A model generated the notes under the pieces. That model was not told the DNA's origin and did not search any database. It saw only the letters and a list, made by a program, of their open reading frames with translations. Source: Blepharisma japonicum (taxonomy: Eukaryota; Ciliophora; Heterotrichea; Heterotrichida; Blepharismidae). From it: a DNA stretch of 64,000 bases. The position numbers and the translations under genes were made by a program. This document shows positions 14,801-26,023 of this stretch, one piece after another (position 1 is the first letter of the stretch; every line of letters starts with the position of its first letter). The stretch is taken from the NCBI GenBank assembly GCA_949751835.1, contig CATKHK010000002.1, positions 62,001 to 126,000 of the forward strand, given 5' to 3'.

Positions 14801-17800
14801 CTCATTAGTTTTTCTTTTGACATAAATATGGCCGTAAATTTCTGCTGGTCTAGCTGAGCTTCATTAGCTGCTATATTAGGGTTTTCTTTTCTGTCATTAC
14901 TTTCCAGTCAATAATCATGCTGCCATAGCTCAGAAGTGCAGTAAAACTTAGAAAAATCATTTTTAAATGTTGAGAAAAAGTCCATCTCTGTTTCTATTGA
15001 GTTATTAGTGCCCATTTTTTTTAATATTTTGAAAATATTGACTTCATCAATAAATTGTGATAAAAACATCAAAATATTGTTTGTATCAGTATTTTGATGC
15101 TTGATAATAATTGATGTGCATTCAGTTAATATATATAAAGCAGCAAAATCGAAGAATTCCTTTCTTTTTTGCAATTTTACTGGCTTGAGCTCCTCATATA
15201 AATCAGAAATTATTTTGCATCTTCTTTTCTCATCCCTTTTTAGTTTTGTGAATCCTTTTTTCCATTTTTTTGTTAAAGATCTCAAAATTTCAATAACGTC
15301 TAAATCATTGGGGTTAATATAAAGATAGGTAAATATAAATTTTAAAATATATCGCACATATCCACCATTTCTCAAATAAATACATTGTGAAGGGTAATTT
15401 TTGGGTGAAATTGAGCCTAAAAGCTTACTTAATGTTAATAAATCTACAAAAATAAATTCAGGGTCGTAAACTCGATGGCATTTTGCATTTTTTGTTGCAA
15501 ATTCTGATATTTCATTAATAAGATTCTTAAATTTATCACAGTCTATATAGCTAATATTGATAAAATGAGGGTTTAATAGATCTTCTAAAATGCTTAAATA
15601 CTCGAAAAACCATTCCTCACCATTTTTGAAGTATTCTTTGATATCTCTCAGTAGACAGTTCAAAAAAACAAATATTTCATTGTAATTTATGTTCCCAACT
15701 CCAATTAAGAATTCTTTGAGCTTGCAAAAATTTTTTAATTTAGTAGTTTTCGAGAAAATTGCTAGCGCAAATCTATTAAGGCTTGGAATAACTTGATATC
15801 GATCATCATTTTCTGCAGAAATCTTATAAGTATCAATTACTCATTTAGGAAAATTTGCACTATCATGCAAATAGAGACCGTATTCTATATTTTCTTCAAC
15901 TTTTCCAATTAATAATTCAAATATATTCTTTAGATGCAGTTCTCCAAAATCATCCAACTTTGGAAAATCCTGCATAAAATATTTTTCCACTTGATCATTC
16001 TCTATAATAGAATTCACTTCATTTACTTTAATTTTCTTTTTTCTAATCAGATAGCAAGATACCCTATCAGTCAAAATATTTATAAGAGATCTCAATTTCC
16101 TCCTGATTCCAGGCAAAGTTGCTTGAATAGTTCCATCAAATTCCTTATTTTTCATTTCTTTTTCCAGATATAAGAAAATAATTGGATAAATATTATTTCC
16201 ATGTAAATATTTTTTAAAGCTTTTGCATAATTTCTTAATTCTTCTATTCAAATTTGTCCAGTCATGTTGGAAATTTATTATTCTTCGATTTATGTTGTCT
16301 AATTCCCACATAAGAGGAATAGAGTTAAATATTAATTTTATTGCTACCATAGCTGCATTTTTCTGAATTATAGGATTCTCTTTTTGTTCTTTAAATAAAA
16401 TTAAAGCCCTTTTGAATAGTTCATCAATTTCTTCATCTTTGCATTTTAAACAAAAATCGGCTTCAAGGCAATGACCGATAAGAACCTCTTCAGTTTCTTT
16501 TTCAGTCATCATTAGGAGTATTTTAATTATGGCATTGGCTTGAATTGTGATCTCATTTTGATTTCTTTTAGAATTTTTAGGAGTTTTCGGTTCATTAATT
16601 TTGATTATTTCTGCGTCTTCACTATGAAGCTTTTTAAGGATTTCTTGCATCATATTGGAAATAAGATTGTAGGGTTCTTCATTAATTTTTTCTTTTATGT
16701 TGACGATGTCTTTAAATACGATATCTTTTACTGTATTCACAACAAATAAAAATTTAATTATTTCTTCTCTTTGGTTAAATAAAATTGATATGTATTTTGA
16801 TAAAAAATCCAAATATTTTCTCAAGAGATTGAATGGTAGGTTTTTTCATATACCTTTATTCAGAAATATAGAGTTCATTGCTCTTGACTGTAGAGAATCG
16901 ATTAAATCTTCTTGTTCAGAGTTTCTTTCTAAATTAACGATAATTTCTTCGCATCTCTCCATAAATTCTTCATCTGGGATAAGATTTTTATCTTCTAAGG
17001 CTGAACCTAAAATCTCAAAAAAATTTGGTGAGATTGTCTCATCAAGATAATTTTGTATTTGACATATCGATCCAATGATTTTCAAAATATAAACAATGCC
17101 TTTTAAGCTGCATTGATTAATTAAAGGAATTCAAATATCAAGTCCTCCACTGATTGCTAATGCATCAGCTATTGTTGAGAAAACTATTCTTTGATACCCC
17201 CTATCTTTTATAATAGCAATATTCATATCAGATTCAAAGTATTTGCAATATGATTCTCATTTTCATGATGATTCCCATTTGAAAATAATAGAATCAATAA
17301 TTTCTTTAAGCATAAGTTTGTTTCCAATAGAATCATAATTGCATCTCAGAGTTAATTTATTGCTAAATTCTGAAATTCTATCATAATAAGGTTGGTTAAA
17401 AAATTTTTTGAAAAGATAAACTGAGCCAATCTTCCCTCGGAATAAAAAATAAGGAGAAAACTCACTATTCAGACGACAATTGCCATCAAAATTTTCAGTT
17501 GGTCCTCCTATGCAAAAATTTTGAAAATTTCCTTCCGGATATAAATATGACAACGTTTCATAACAAGGATTAAGACTTCCGTTTTTATACATTATCAAAT
17601 ACTCTGCTTTATCCCTTCTCTTCTCCCTTCTTATAGAAATTCCTATACAATTTCACTGATTATTAATAATAGCTCCATTTTTACCTTGTAATGTCTTATT
17701 CTTGGAGTATTTAATGCTGATTGACAAGTTACTCGTCAGAAAAATTGAAAATTTTGCAGATCCTTTAGGTACTTCTGAAAACTCAGCAATAAATGCTTCT

Positions 17801-18405
17801 TTCATACCTGGCCCTGCTTTTATTTTTTCAGGATAAATCCATATAAGAAAACTAAATTCTCTTTGATTCACAAAAAATGAGTTATCATCCCCAATTCGAT
17901 AAAATTTAATTCCTACTTCATTTCCTTCATTTCTATTTACTTTTTCAGCACTTTCTCCTTCAATTTCGCTAGTTTTGCTTTCTTCGCTCTGATTAATTTG
18001 AAGGTTTCTATCTAAAATTTGTTCTTCATTTGTGCTGTATTTCCCATCAAAATAAAAATAGCTATTGGCCCTTGTACACAGAATTTTTTCTTTCTTATTG
18101 ATCTTTTCACACTCTGAATCAAAGTAAAATGTAAGTCCTTTGTCAAGTGATTGTAAGATGCTTTCTTGAATTTCAGGTGTATTGGAATAGGTTTGGATTA
18201 AATATAAAAGAGTTTTTAGCTCTTTAGGAGAAATATTTATTGCCAAGATCACAGCCAAATTTTTCAGTTTATTTGGCGAAGGGTCGTTTCTTAATCGATT
18301 GATTATTTTTTCTAATTTTTCTGACGGATTGAAAAGAGGCTTATCTTTTATAATGGCTTGAGAATCAACCTCAGCGTCTTCTCCAAGGGTTTCGTTGAAA
18401 CTCAT
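11806..18405 (-). CDS. BEACH domain / WD40 repeat protein (neurobeachin/LRBA-like)
   Basis: A 2,199-residue single reading frame with more than ten TGA=Trp codons and a TAG stop. BEACH proteins are large scaffolds in vesicle trafficking, lysosome size control and autophagy. Visible parts: a concanavalin/LamG-like beta domain around residues 165-380 ([24 protein letters not shown]); a long helical middle with no recognisable motif; a PH-like segment about 1462-1552 ([17 protein letters not shown] then [13 protein letters not shown]); the BEACH domain about 1586-1876 ([59 protein letters not shown]); and C-terminal WD-type repeats to the end ([20 protein letters not shown]). The order matches neurobeachin, LRBA and NBEAL proteins, which are usually 2,500-3,500 aa, so this one is somewhat short. 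Paralogue assignment is not possible from motifs alone. Confidence 0.9.
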
Positions 18406-18569
18406 TTTTATAGTGATGCAATATTTTAAACATCTTTAATGTGGCCCATCAGGTCTATATATGAGAGGATGAGAAATAATGTTTATCAGGAATTGATTGG
18501 AAAAATTAGTGAATTAATGGGAATATTTTATGAATAATAAAATATTAAGGCGAATTTTTTAATTGGAGA

Positions 18570-19103
18570 TTATAGACACATAGAAATTAAATAGAAAAAT
18601 GCATTTTCTATATTTTTACCAGTTCTAGCAGAAGTTTCGATAAATAAAAAATTTCTTGAGTCTGCAAACTCTTTTCCTTCCTCATAAGTTACTTCTCTTT
18701 TGTCTTCTAAATCGCATTTATTTCCTATCAGCATATAAATAATATTTTTGCTTGTTGGATAATTTTTAATTTCTTCTCATTTATCACATAATCATTCTAA
18801 ACTTTCTCTATTAGTTACATCATAAAGAAGTATACAAATCTTCAACTTTTCGAAAATTTTTTGGATAACCTTTTGAAATTTAATTTCGCAAACTATATAT
18901 CACAATAGAATGGAAATTTTTCTGCTATTAATTCATTTTTTAAAAATTATCATTTCCAGCCCAAGAGATGAAAACGATTGTGTCTCTTGATACCCAGATT
19001 TTAAACAAGAAATAAATGAATTTTTTCCAACATTTTTATTTCCAAAAATTAAGCAGCTAGATTTCACCTCTTCTTGATTAAGATTTTGCTTTCGAATTTT
19101 CAT
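18570..19103 (-). CDS. Divergent Rab/Ras-like small GTPase with eroded G1 and G3 motifs
   Basis: A 177-aa ORF of small-GTPase length that stays open for 534 bp with several TGA=Trp codons. The C-terminal half is clearly Rab-like: LLYDVTNRES, the G4 motif GNKCDL, EEGKEFADSRNFLFIETSA with G5 intact. The N-terminal half is abnormal. The P-loop reads GNKNVGKNSF, with Asn where Ser/Thr binds Mg2+, and the position of WDTAGQEKF reads WYIVCEIKF, so the catalytic Gln and the G3 Asp and Gly are gone. Hydrolysis and normal nucleotide switching are therefore unlikely. There is no C-terminal prenylation cysteine pair; it ends ISMCL. It may be a pseudo-GTPase or a young pseudogene still open by chance. 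It is divergent with the GST gene, 123 bp away. Confidence 0.72.
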
Positions 19104-19226
19104 TTTATATTTTTATAAAGATTTATGTTAAAAAATTATATAAAAATACTTGTGCTTTATTTATAAAAAGACACCACAATATATTGAAGCTAAAAATTTA
19201 TCTGTTTTAATAATTCTCAGTTATCA
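19104..19226. promoter_or_regulatory. Short divergent promoter region
   Basis: These 123 bp separate the start codons of the divergent Rab-like gene (-) and the GST gene (+), so both promoters must lie in it or overlap the coding ends. It is strongly AT-rich with a TATATAAAA stretch near 19138. No defined motif can be assigned. Confidence 0.3.
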
Positions 19227-19889
19227 ATGGATACAGTCAAAGTCTACCTCGATTGATATTCTCAACCATCTCGTGCTGTAGCTGCATTTTGCTTACTCGC
19301 TAATATTCCTCACGAAATCATAGAAACCCAGCTCTTTCGTGGAGATACCCGCAAAAAAGAATTCCAAGCCATTTCTCCTCCAATGACAGTTCCAGCCATA
19401 GTTCACCAAGAAATGCCTCTCTATGAAAGTCATGCAATTCTAACTTATTTATCAACAGCTTTTAATGTCTCTGATCATTGGTACCCAAAAGACCCAAAAC
19501 AGCGAGCAAACGTTGACTCTTATTTGCATTGGCATCATGGAAATGTCCGATATGGATGTGCAGGGTATCTTTATAGGAAATTAATTAAGCCAAAACTTAC
19601 AGGACGGCAAATAACCCCTGAAATGGAAAAAGAAATGCTTGCAATTCAGCATAAATCCTTGAAATTTGTGGACGAAATTTTAATGAATAATCATTACGTT
19701 GCAAAAACGAGAGAAATCTCTATTGCTGATATTTCTTGTTACTGCGAAATAATGCAGCTGCATTTGATTGGATTTGATTATAGACAGTATCCATTTATAC
19801 TAAGGTGGATGAGAGAAATCGGGGAAATCCCAGAAGTAAAATTGGTACATCAAGCATTAATGAAGATGGTGCAGAAACCTAAGCTTTAA
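19227..19889 (+). CDS. Glutathione S-transferase, theta-like
   Basis: A 220-aa cytosolic GST. The N-terminal thioredoxin-fold domain begins VKVYLDWYSQPSRAV, where W is TGA and Ser is in the place of the theta-class catalytic serine. VPAIV and LYESHAILTYL are the cis-Pro and glutathione-binding Ser motifs near residues 57-75. The C-terminal helical domain has WYPKDPKQRANVDSYLHWHH and ISIADISCYCE (N-cap motif). Theta GSTs conjugate glutathione to electrophiles and act in detoxification. The length is typical and no intron is needed. The start chosen is the ATG giving the complete beta-1 strand; the next ATG is well inside the domain. It lies next to a relic of a zinc-finger gene and shares no operon. 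Confidence 0.9.
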
Positions 19890-20004
19890 ATAATTAAAAC
19901 TAGTATTTTCTCTTTAAATGCAATTTTTAAAATTAAATAATAACTAAAATTGGGACAGCTTCAAAATTTAGTAATAAATTGCTTGATCTATATATATTAT
20001 TATA

Positions 20005-20245
20005 TCAACTCGGTTTCTTTGAAAGCCATGTGCATTCTTCTTTTTTCACTTTTGCTTTATTTCTTTTGACACGCTCTAATCTTTCTTCTTTAACTGCATA
20101 TGCTTTTTCTTATTTTTTCTTAAATATTTCGGATATGGAACCATTGACTTTTGGCATCATTTAATCTTGCCAATTCCTTTGTCAAGCAAATTACATGATA
20201 CTTTTTATATCGCTCCTACAAAAAGAAGTTTTCCCAAAATGCGGT
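20005..20245 (-). pseudogene. Partial relic of the neighbouring C2H2-like zinc-finger gene
   Basis: About 240 bp that align by eye with the 3' end of the gene at 20646-21608 (its bases about 20670-20900), in the same orientation. Matching blocks include the stretch encoding YHVICLTKEL in both and the following KSQ/KSM segment. The relic is interrupted by at least one in-frame stop and one frameshift, so it is not a functional gene. It looks like a partial tandem duplication of the last third of the gene. The rest of the gap 19890-20645 is AT-rich with nothing I can identify. Confidence 0.6.
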
Positions 20246-20645
20246 TATAATTAATAACTTATCTATGTTATATTATCAGATCTTTATCTGCTTTTAAAAA
20301 TTATTAATTTTCTTTAAATATAATAAAGATTTTATTGTTTCAATAAATGGGAAAATAAATCTTTTTGCTTGGGGAAAAAGAAATCATCTCCAAAGTTTTA
20401 TTGCTGAATCTCTGCTTCATTAAATTAAAAATGGCATCATTTCACTTCCTCATTCGATTTTATTAATTATTCTATTTTAATCCGATTTTTAAAATTTTAT
20501 ACATAATAATTATTTTATTAGGGTTCTGTTTCCTCATCGCATTTGTAAAGCCATATATTATCTATATTATTTTTATATAGATTATTATTAAAATTAATGT
20601 TTTTTGGAAGCATTAAAATTAAAAATGCAATTATTTAATTCAATA

Positions 20646-21608
20646 TTATGAGAATTTCGACCTTTTTTTCCTTGGTAGTCAAGTATATTCTATGTCTTCT
20701 TTTTTCCCTTCCTCTTTCTCTGTATTACAATCTTTTTTCATTACCGCATACATTTTTCTTATGGCTTCTTCTACTCCTCTCAAATACGTTGGATGCGGAG
20801 TCATCGATTTTTGGCCTCACTTGACCTCTCTGAGTTCTTTTGTCAAACAAATGACATGATGGCTTTTCATAGCACTCCTACAATAAGAGATTTCTCCACA
20901 CCTTTGGCAGGTCGATTTTTTCATTGAGCAATGGGTCTTGAATTTTCGATAGCTATGGAACTTGGCACCACAGCTGCAGTTGTAATAATCTACGTTTCTT
21001 TCTCTATCTATAGCATCTGCTGTTCAGTTTCTGGTGCTATCACCTGATGAGCTTGTTAAAGAATCATCATCACTTAAATTAATTTTTTTTCTGATGGTTT
21101 CTTCTGAGTCTTTATGGACGTTATCTTCCTTTTTTATCTTGGGAGAATTCTCATCTGATGAATTCCCAGAATCGGGTGCTTCAGAATATGGATCACTGCT
21201 ACCTTGTGAAGCTTCAGAATTTGAGGTTTCAGAGCAGTATTCTTCTTCGTTTTGAGCTTGGCTTAGTACCACAAACCCTGATGATTTATTTTTTGGTTTT
21301 TTGGCATGTGTTTTTACATATACTAATCCTTTATGTGGAACTTCGTATTCTAAGATTTCAGTGAAATTAGGATTCAATTTTTTAGAAGCATTTTCATTAG
21401 GTTTTTGGTGGTTTTTTGTGTGTGCTGGAATCAAAGCGTAATTAAGCTCTTCATTGCAAGTGACACATTGATAAAAATCTTGACATATTCGTTTGAAGGT
21501 GAATCCTCGGAGAGTGAATTCTTTTTTAGAAAGGTCTTTTATTAATTTAAAGGTAGATTTCTTTTTTGGATATTTTTTCTTTTCTGTGTTGGCTTGAGCT
21601 GAATCCAT
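20646..21608 (-). CDS. C2H2/C2HC-like zinc-finger protein with acidic Ser-rich linker
   Basis: A 320-aa protein that crosses TGA=Trp codons at 21024 and 20817. A Lys-rich N-terminus leads into a finger-like motif at about residues 47-67 (CVTC...HTKNH). An acidic Ser/Asp/Glu-rich stretch of about 75 residues follows, then two closely spaced Cys/His motifs around 203-245 (CSCGAKF...HC and CQRCGEI...HHVIC). The C-terminus is basic. The pattern suggests a nucleic-acid- or chromatin-associated zinc protein, but spacing is irregular and I do not recognise the family. It is divergent from the RING gene across 247 bp. A partial decayed copy of its 3' end lies downstream. Confidence 0.7.
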
Positions 21609-21855
21609 TATAGCCCCTCTAAATTTAATTTGGAATTATGCTTTAATGCATTTTATTTGTTTATAAATTCAATCAATCCAAAATCTTTAATAAAGATTTC
21701 AAATTTTTATTTACAACAATTTTATACTTCTTTAAAAATCTTATTAATCTTTTGCCATCAATAAACCAAGCTCAAAAATAAAGTATATAATTATTTAAGC
21801 GAGTTCTCATTTTCTTTTAATACAAAAATTCAAAAATAATAGTCATATGGTATAA

Positions 21856-22347
21856 ATGGGAAACTCCTATAAAAATCCAATCGAAGATCTCAACAATTTT
21901 TCGTTATCCCAAGACTTCTACAGATACGCAGCAACACGTCTGGAATTTTCTGCCTCAAAAGGTTTCCCTTTTGCAAAATATTTTAATGTTTACCAAGTAG
22001 AAGAAGAAAAGCATCAAATTGCCTCAATTTCTATCAACGATTTAAAAATAATTTACGATCATATGATGCATATTAAAGTATTGTCAAAAATGACTTATGA
22101 AGGCCAAACTCCTAATCGTGAGGCTGGGTGTCAAATTTGTTTTGAAAGATATGCAAATGTTACTTTGGCTTGTGGGCATGCATTTTGTGATATTGATGTT
22201 ATTGATTGAAAGCACAGAAATCAAAGCTGTCCTATTTGTAGAAGTGAATTACAAGTAAAAGAAGTTTATGTAGAAATGGAAGAAAATCATGAAGAAATTG
22301 TAAACGGAATTGAGAAAAGCTTGCAGGCAATATTTTCTTATTTTTAG
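21856..22347 (+). CDS. Small RING-finger protein, putative E3 ubiquitin ligase
   Basis: A 163-aa protein with a TGA=Trp at 22207 inside the RING. The RING lies at about residues 92-128: C92-x2-C95, then C106-G-H108-x2-C111, then C125-P-I-C128. The position usually held by the sixth ligand (two residues after C111) is Asp114 instead of Cys; acidic ligands are tolerated in some RINGs. The conserved Trp before the last pair is encoded by TGA. The N-terminal 85 residues are helical and unassigned. Such proteins recruit an E2 and transfer ubiquitin to substrates. It ends with TAG in a frame with no other ATG upstream. Confidence 0.85.
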
Positions 22348-22818
22348 AGAGAAAATAAATAATATACCCCAAAATTTTATTGATATTTTAAATATATTCT
22401 TTTAAAAAGACATTCGAAAAATCCTTTACTTTCTTATGACTATACTATAGAAAAATTGATTAGAAGATATTTTATTTATATATAAAAGTAAATATATTTT
22501 ATTTTGAAACATTATATACACTTTTCAAATTTTTAAAAAATGCAAGTAATAATAATAGTCCAAATAATTATAAATTTTTCATATTATTCACTTTATAATA
22601 AATAATAAAATCTCAATTGAATATTAAATTCTTCAGTCCATTCTCCTATCATAAAAATATCAATGCAATTTTCTTTTGATTTCCCAGTTGAGAAAATTTA
22701 AATCACCTTCAAAATGGTCATTTCTGATAAAAAATTATTATCTAAAATTCCATATTTTCTCAACACTTATTAAGGCATTTTATACTTAAGTATGCTTTGG
22801 AATTAATTTATTCATTTA
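22348..22818. other. Intergenic, AT-rich
   Basis: 471 bp between the tail-to-tail RING and CCCH genes. Very AT-rich. I see no open frame of note, repeat or RNA gene. Confidence 0.5.
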
Positions 22819-23313
22819 TTAGATAGAGAACGGTCTGCCCTCCAATTCAATAAATATTGGTAGTTTACTTTTGCATCCTTCCTCTGAGTTTTTCCTACTT
22901 GAGTGATTGCTTCCTGATGGAGAGCTGGATGCTGTGTCTGGTGATAACATTTTATGTACATATGGGCATTGGCTTCCGCTAATACAATACCCATATTCAA
23001 TATATTGCTTACATTCTTTTACCTTACAAACTTTTCCTGAGTCATTTCTGTCTCTTAATTCATTTTCTCCATGTGCAAAAACACATCTATCTCCGAATTC
23101 GCACGTTCCTGATTCCCAATTTTTACATAACTCAGTCTTGAATTTGAGAAGAAAATTTTTTTCAGCCGATTTATTTTTCTTTCCTGAAGCTGCCTTCACA
23201 GGGGATATGCTACAATTAGTAGAGACTTCACTCTGTGGGCTGGAGAGAGCTTTTGAGTTTGTGTTGTTTTCTGAATAAAAGTTCATTTTGTTCGACAAAA
23301 TAATGTAAACCAT
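22819..23313 (-). CDS. Tandem CCCH zinc-finger protein (TTP/ZFP36-like)
   Basis: A 164-aa protein with two CCCH fingers. The first is preceded by the TTP-style lead FKTELC and has spacing C63-x7-C71-x5-C77-x3-H81 followed by GENELR. The second is C101-x8-C110-x5-C116-x3-H120, ending CPYVH. The usual TTP spacing is x8-x5-x3, so finger 1 is one residue short. TTP-family proteins bind AU-rich elements in mRNA 3' UTRs and promote decay; that role is inferred from the family. Flanks are Ser-rich and low-complexity. Two ATGs are possible (23313 or 23286) and both leave the fingers intact. Confidence 0.85.
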   Translation of the reverse strand: MVYIILSNKMNFYSENNTNSKALSSPQSEVSTNCSISPVKAASGKKNKSAEKNFLLKFKTELCKNWESGTCEFGDRCVFAHGENELRDRNDSGKVCKVKECKQYIEYGYCISGSQCPYVHKMLSPDTASSSPSGSNHSSRKNSEEGCKSKLPIFIELEGRPFSI

Positions 23314-24300
23314 TTTAGGATTATCCAGTATATATGAGTTTTTGTGGTCGGTTAAGAATAGTCACTATTAGAGTATGAATTAATAGGACTAGGAAATATA
23401 AGATTAATTAAAAACAAAAGCGATGTGAAACTGCAGAAATCTTTGTGGGTTTCAAGATATAAAAAATGTCCACGTCATATTATGAAAATTATTAAAGATG
23501 TGTGTGGAAGAATTTATTATGGGTTTTTAGGATCTTTAACTGAGCCTTTATGTTTTGGCAATTAATGATTCTTTAAATTTAAAAGTGGAGTTGTGTGAAA
23601 GATTTTTCAAAATATCAATATTTTTTATCAAAATCCATAAATTTTGCTATAAAGATTTTGGTAACAATAAAAAGCTTTAAATTGGGAAAATTTGTTTGAT
23701 GAGTAATATTAAAAATTTCTCATTAATTAAAGAAGTTTAAATTGAAGTCTAATTATGATAGAAATTTATAGATAAGAATAATAATTTTTTCTTTACAATT
23801 ATTGGCTTGTTTCCTAATTATCTAAATTAAATATTTAACCATCTTGATGCTAATAAATCAATAATACAGCAGAAAATGGAATATTATCCTGATTTTTTCA
23901 TATTTATTTGCTTGCAATATGCTAATAAAAGTTTGTATTATTTAATTATTAAGTCAGACTTTCGAATATAGGGTTCACCGTCAAACGTTTCAGCTCAAGA
24001 AGTTAATAGCATTATCACTATAAGACAGAACAAGAAGGCCACCTTTAAATTATTCCTTAGTCCCGAAGCCAGCTAAGCTGCATCTTGTTTGACATCTTAT
24101 AATCTTTTAGCTTGCATAAGAATCTCTCTTTATTAAATTACTAACAGCAGAACCTTATAATGTTGTCGTAATTATTTATACATAAAGTAATAATCCAATT
24201 AAATTCCCTTAAGGTGTTTTCATCAAAATTAAGTTTTTAAAAGTAAAGTCTCAAAATTTAATGCCTTTTACAATCTTAGAAATTTATTCTTTAACTTCAC
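23314..24300. other. Long intergenic gap
   Basis: 987 bp, unusually long for this window, between the divergent starts of the CCCH and B-box genes. A frame of about 57 codons open under TGA=Trp (about 23347-23560, +) has no recognisable protein features. The segment 23960-24110 is less AT-rich than its surroundings, but I could not fold it into a tRNA or other RNA. It may hold both promoters. Confidence 0.4.
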
Positions 24301-25158
24301 ATGAAATGGATATGGAATTTGGTAGGAAAAAGCCGAAAACTTATTCATAAAGAAGAAAAACTAAACCCCTGCAAATATCACGACGAAAGGCTATATCCTG
24401 ATCTCTTGGCCAATCACCACTGCAAATCATGTGAAATGGAGTTATGCTATATGTGTTCTCATTCCCATATCGACCACGGCTGCAATGTGAAATGACCTTT
24501 TCATTTACAACACACTGGAAATGCTCTTATAGATGCTTTTAACGAAGGTAGAAAGACTTTACTTCACTGGCCCGAAATAAAATGCACCTGTGGCAAGCCT
24601 TGAACCCATGGCTCCGAACCTACAATCTGTATAGCATGTGCAAATGCGACTTGCTCTCCAGAATGCCACATAAAGCTTCAAGAACAAAACGTATGCCTTT
24701 TCTATACAAATTTCACAGCACTTGATATTGTTTTTGAGACAGTCAATGGTTTTCGAGCAATTTTGCATAAAAATTTTCAAATTGCAAAGCAAGGACAGCG
24801 AGTTACTTATGCTTCACCACGATTTATGAGTGCATTTAAACATGATGATTCTCATATTCTTTTGCAGCGTGGTTTTCGACAATATGGGCAACCTTTAGAA
24901 GAAATGACGAAAAATATGAGTGTAATAGAGGATAAGGCAAGTTATGAACATGCTATGTGTCTTTGTAACTGTGAAGTCTGTTCTCAAAATAAGCACCCTG
25001 CTTATAATTGTATTTCAACTTGTCAGCACTCGGAAAATAAAAAGCTGAAGCATATTGAGTGCTGGTGTTTGTGCTCGGAGTGTATTGTTAGGGGTGCACA
25101 TTCTAGGAAAGATTGCTATCATGCATGCAAATTACAAAAACTAGAAAACGATAAATAA
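24301..25158 (+). CDS. B-box-type, Cys-rich zinc-binding protein
   Basis: A 285-aa protein with TGA=Trp at 24493 and 24601. Residues 24-59 fit a B-box: C24-x2-H27, C41-x2-C44, C49-x2-C52, then His56/His59. A second Cys cluster follows (IKCTCGK, ICIACANATCSPEC), and the C-terminal 70 residues hold another dense set (CLCNCEVC, CISTCQHS, CWCLCSECIVRG). B-boxes usually mediate protein contacts in TRIM-like proteins, but there is no RING here, so no ligase role is claimed. The start is the first ATG of the open frame. The 3' third and its flank are duplicated in decayed form downstream. Confidence 0.72.
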
Positions 25159-25554
25159 TTTTAATTTAGGGAATTTTAAATACTGAAAAATTGAGATAAA
25201 GAATAAATTTTAGCAATATGCAAAAATTGTGGCAGCTGCGCCAAGAGAGGTAATTTAAGCCAAACGGCATTGGTTTGATTGATAATGAAGTATCTCTTTG
25301 GCATTGTACCAATTTAAATTCTTTTTGCCGCTTAAATATGTGATTATTTTTTAGCATATTATTTATGGGACTGTTCAGATCTGATATTTATCATATTGAG
25401 TTATTATTATTTATTTAATCATTTTTAACGATAATAGAGCAATAAAATTTAACAAATTAAATCACTATGCTTTACAACCTGATTTAAACTTAATTATCTA
25501 ATAAGTTGTAAATTTTTATTTTCTTTCTCATAATTATTATAATAATAGTAGTAT

Positions 25555-25736
25555 TTCCCTGCGCTAAATGGCGCTAGCCTGGGTACCATGGAGTTAGATG
25601 GAGCAATCTTGAAATTAACGTGGAGGTGCTGTAAAAAACTTAGAGAGACTGGAGTAGAGAGAAAATGGATTATGCAGAGTATTTGAAAAATTCTATATAA
25701 CCTACATTGGAGGGTAATTCATTAGAATTTTCTTTT
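25555..25736. other. GC-richer insert between the two duplicated copies
   Basis: About 180 bp that belongs to neither duplicate copy. It starts with a short imperfect palindrome (gcgctaaatggcgctagc, 25563-25580) and is clearly less AT-rich than its flanks for its first 100 bp. No open frame or known element was recognised. The core atggcgc also occurs in the hairpin at 58675-58716. Confidence 0.4.
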
Positions 25737-26023
25737 TCACTGTGGTTTTCGACAATATGTGCAACCTTTAGATGAAATGACGGAAAATATTGGTGAAATT
25801 TAGGATAAGGCAAGTTATGAGCATGCTATGTGTGTCTTTGCAAATGTGATGTCTACTTTGAAAATAAGAACCCTGCTTATATTTATATCAACTTGTCAAC
25901 ATTCTGAAAATAAAGACTGAAGCATATTGAGTGCTTGTGCTAGGAGTGCATTGTTAGGGGTGCACATTCTAGGAAAGATTGCTATCATGCATTCAAATTA
26001 CAAAAACTAGAAAACAATAAATA
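25737..26023 (+). pseudogene. Decayed copy of the 3' end of the B-box gene
   Basis: About 287 bp matching bases 24865-25158 of the intact gene, from the stretch encoding GFRQYGQPLEEM to the stop. The copy has at least one in-frame stop and several small indels that break the frame, and it has no 5' part. It is a partial duplicate, not a gene. Confidence 0.8.

Noticed and set aside
23347-23560. About 57-codon frame open under TGA=Trp
   Set aside because: No upstream ATG giving a sensible start, no motif, and a length expected by chance.
23960-24110. Possible tRNA or structured RNA in a less AT-rich part of the long gap
   Set aside because: I could not form an acceptor stem, a T-loop GTTC match with pairing stem, and an anticodon arm together.
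25166-25357. Minus-strand frame with a related frame in the second copy (26042-26281)
   Set aside because: The two peptides diverge by frameshift halfway while DNA stays similar, so the DNA is a duplicated non-coding flank and not a coding gene.
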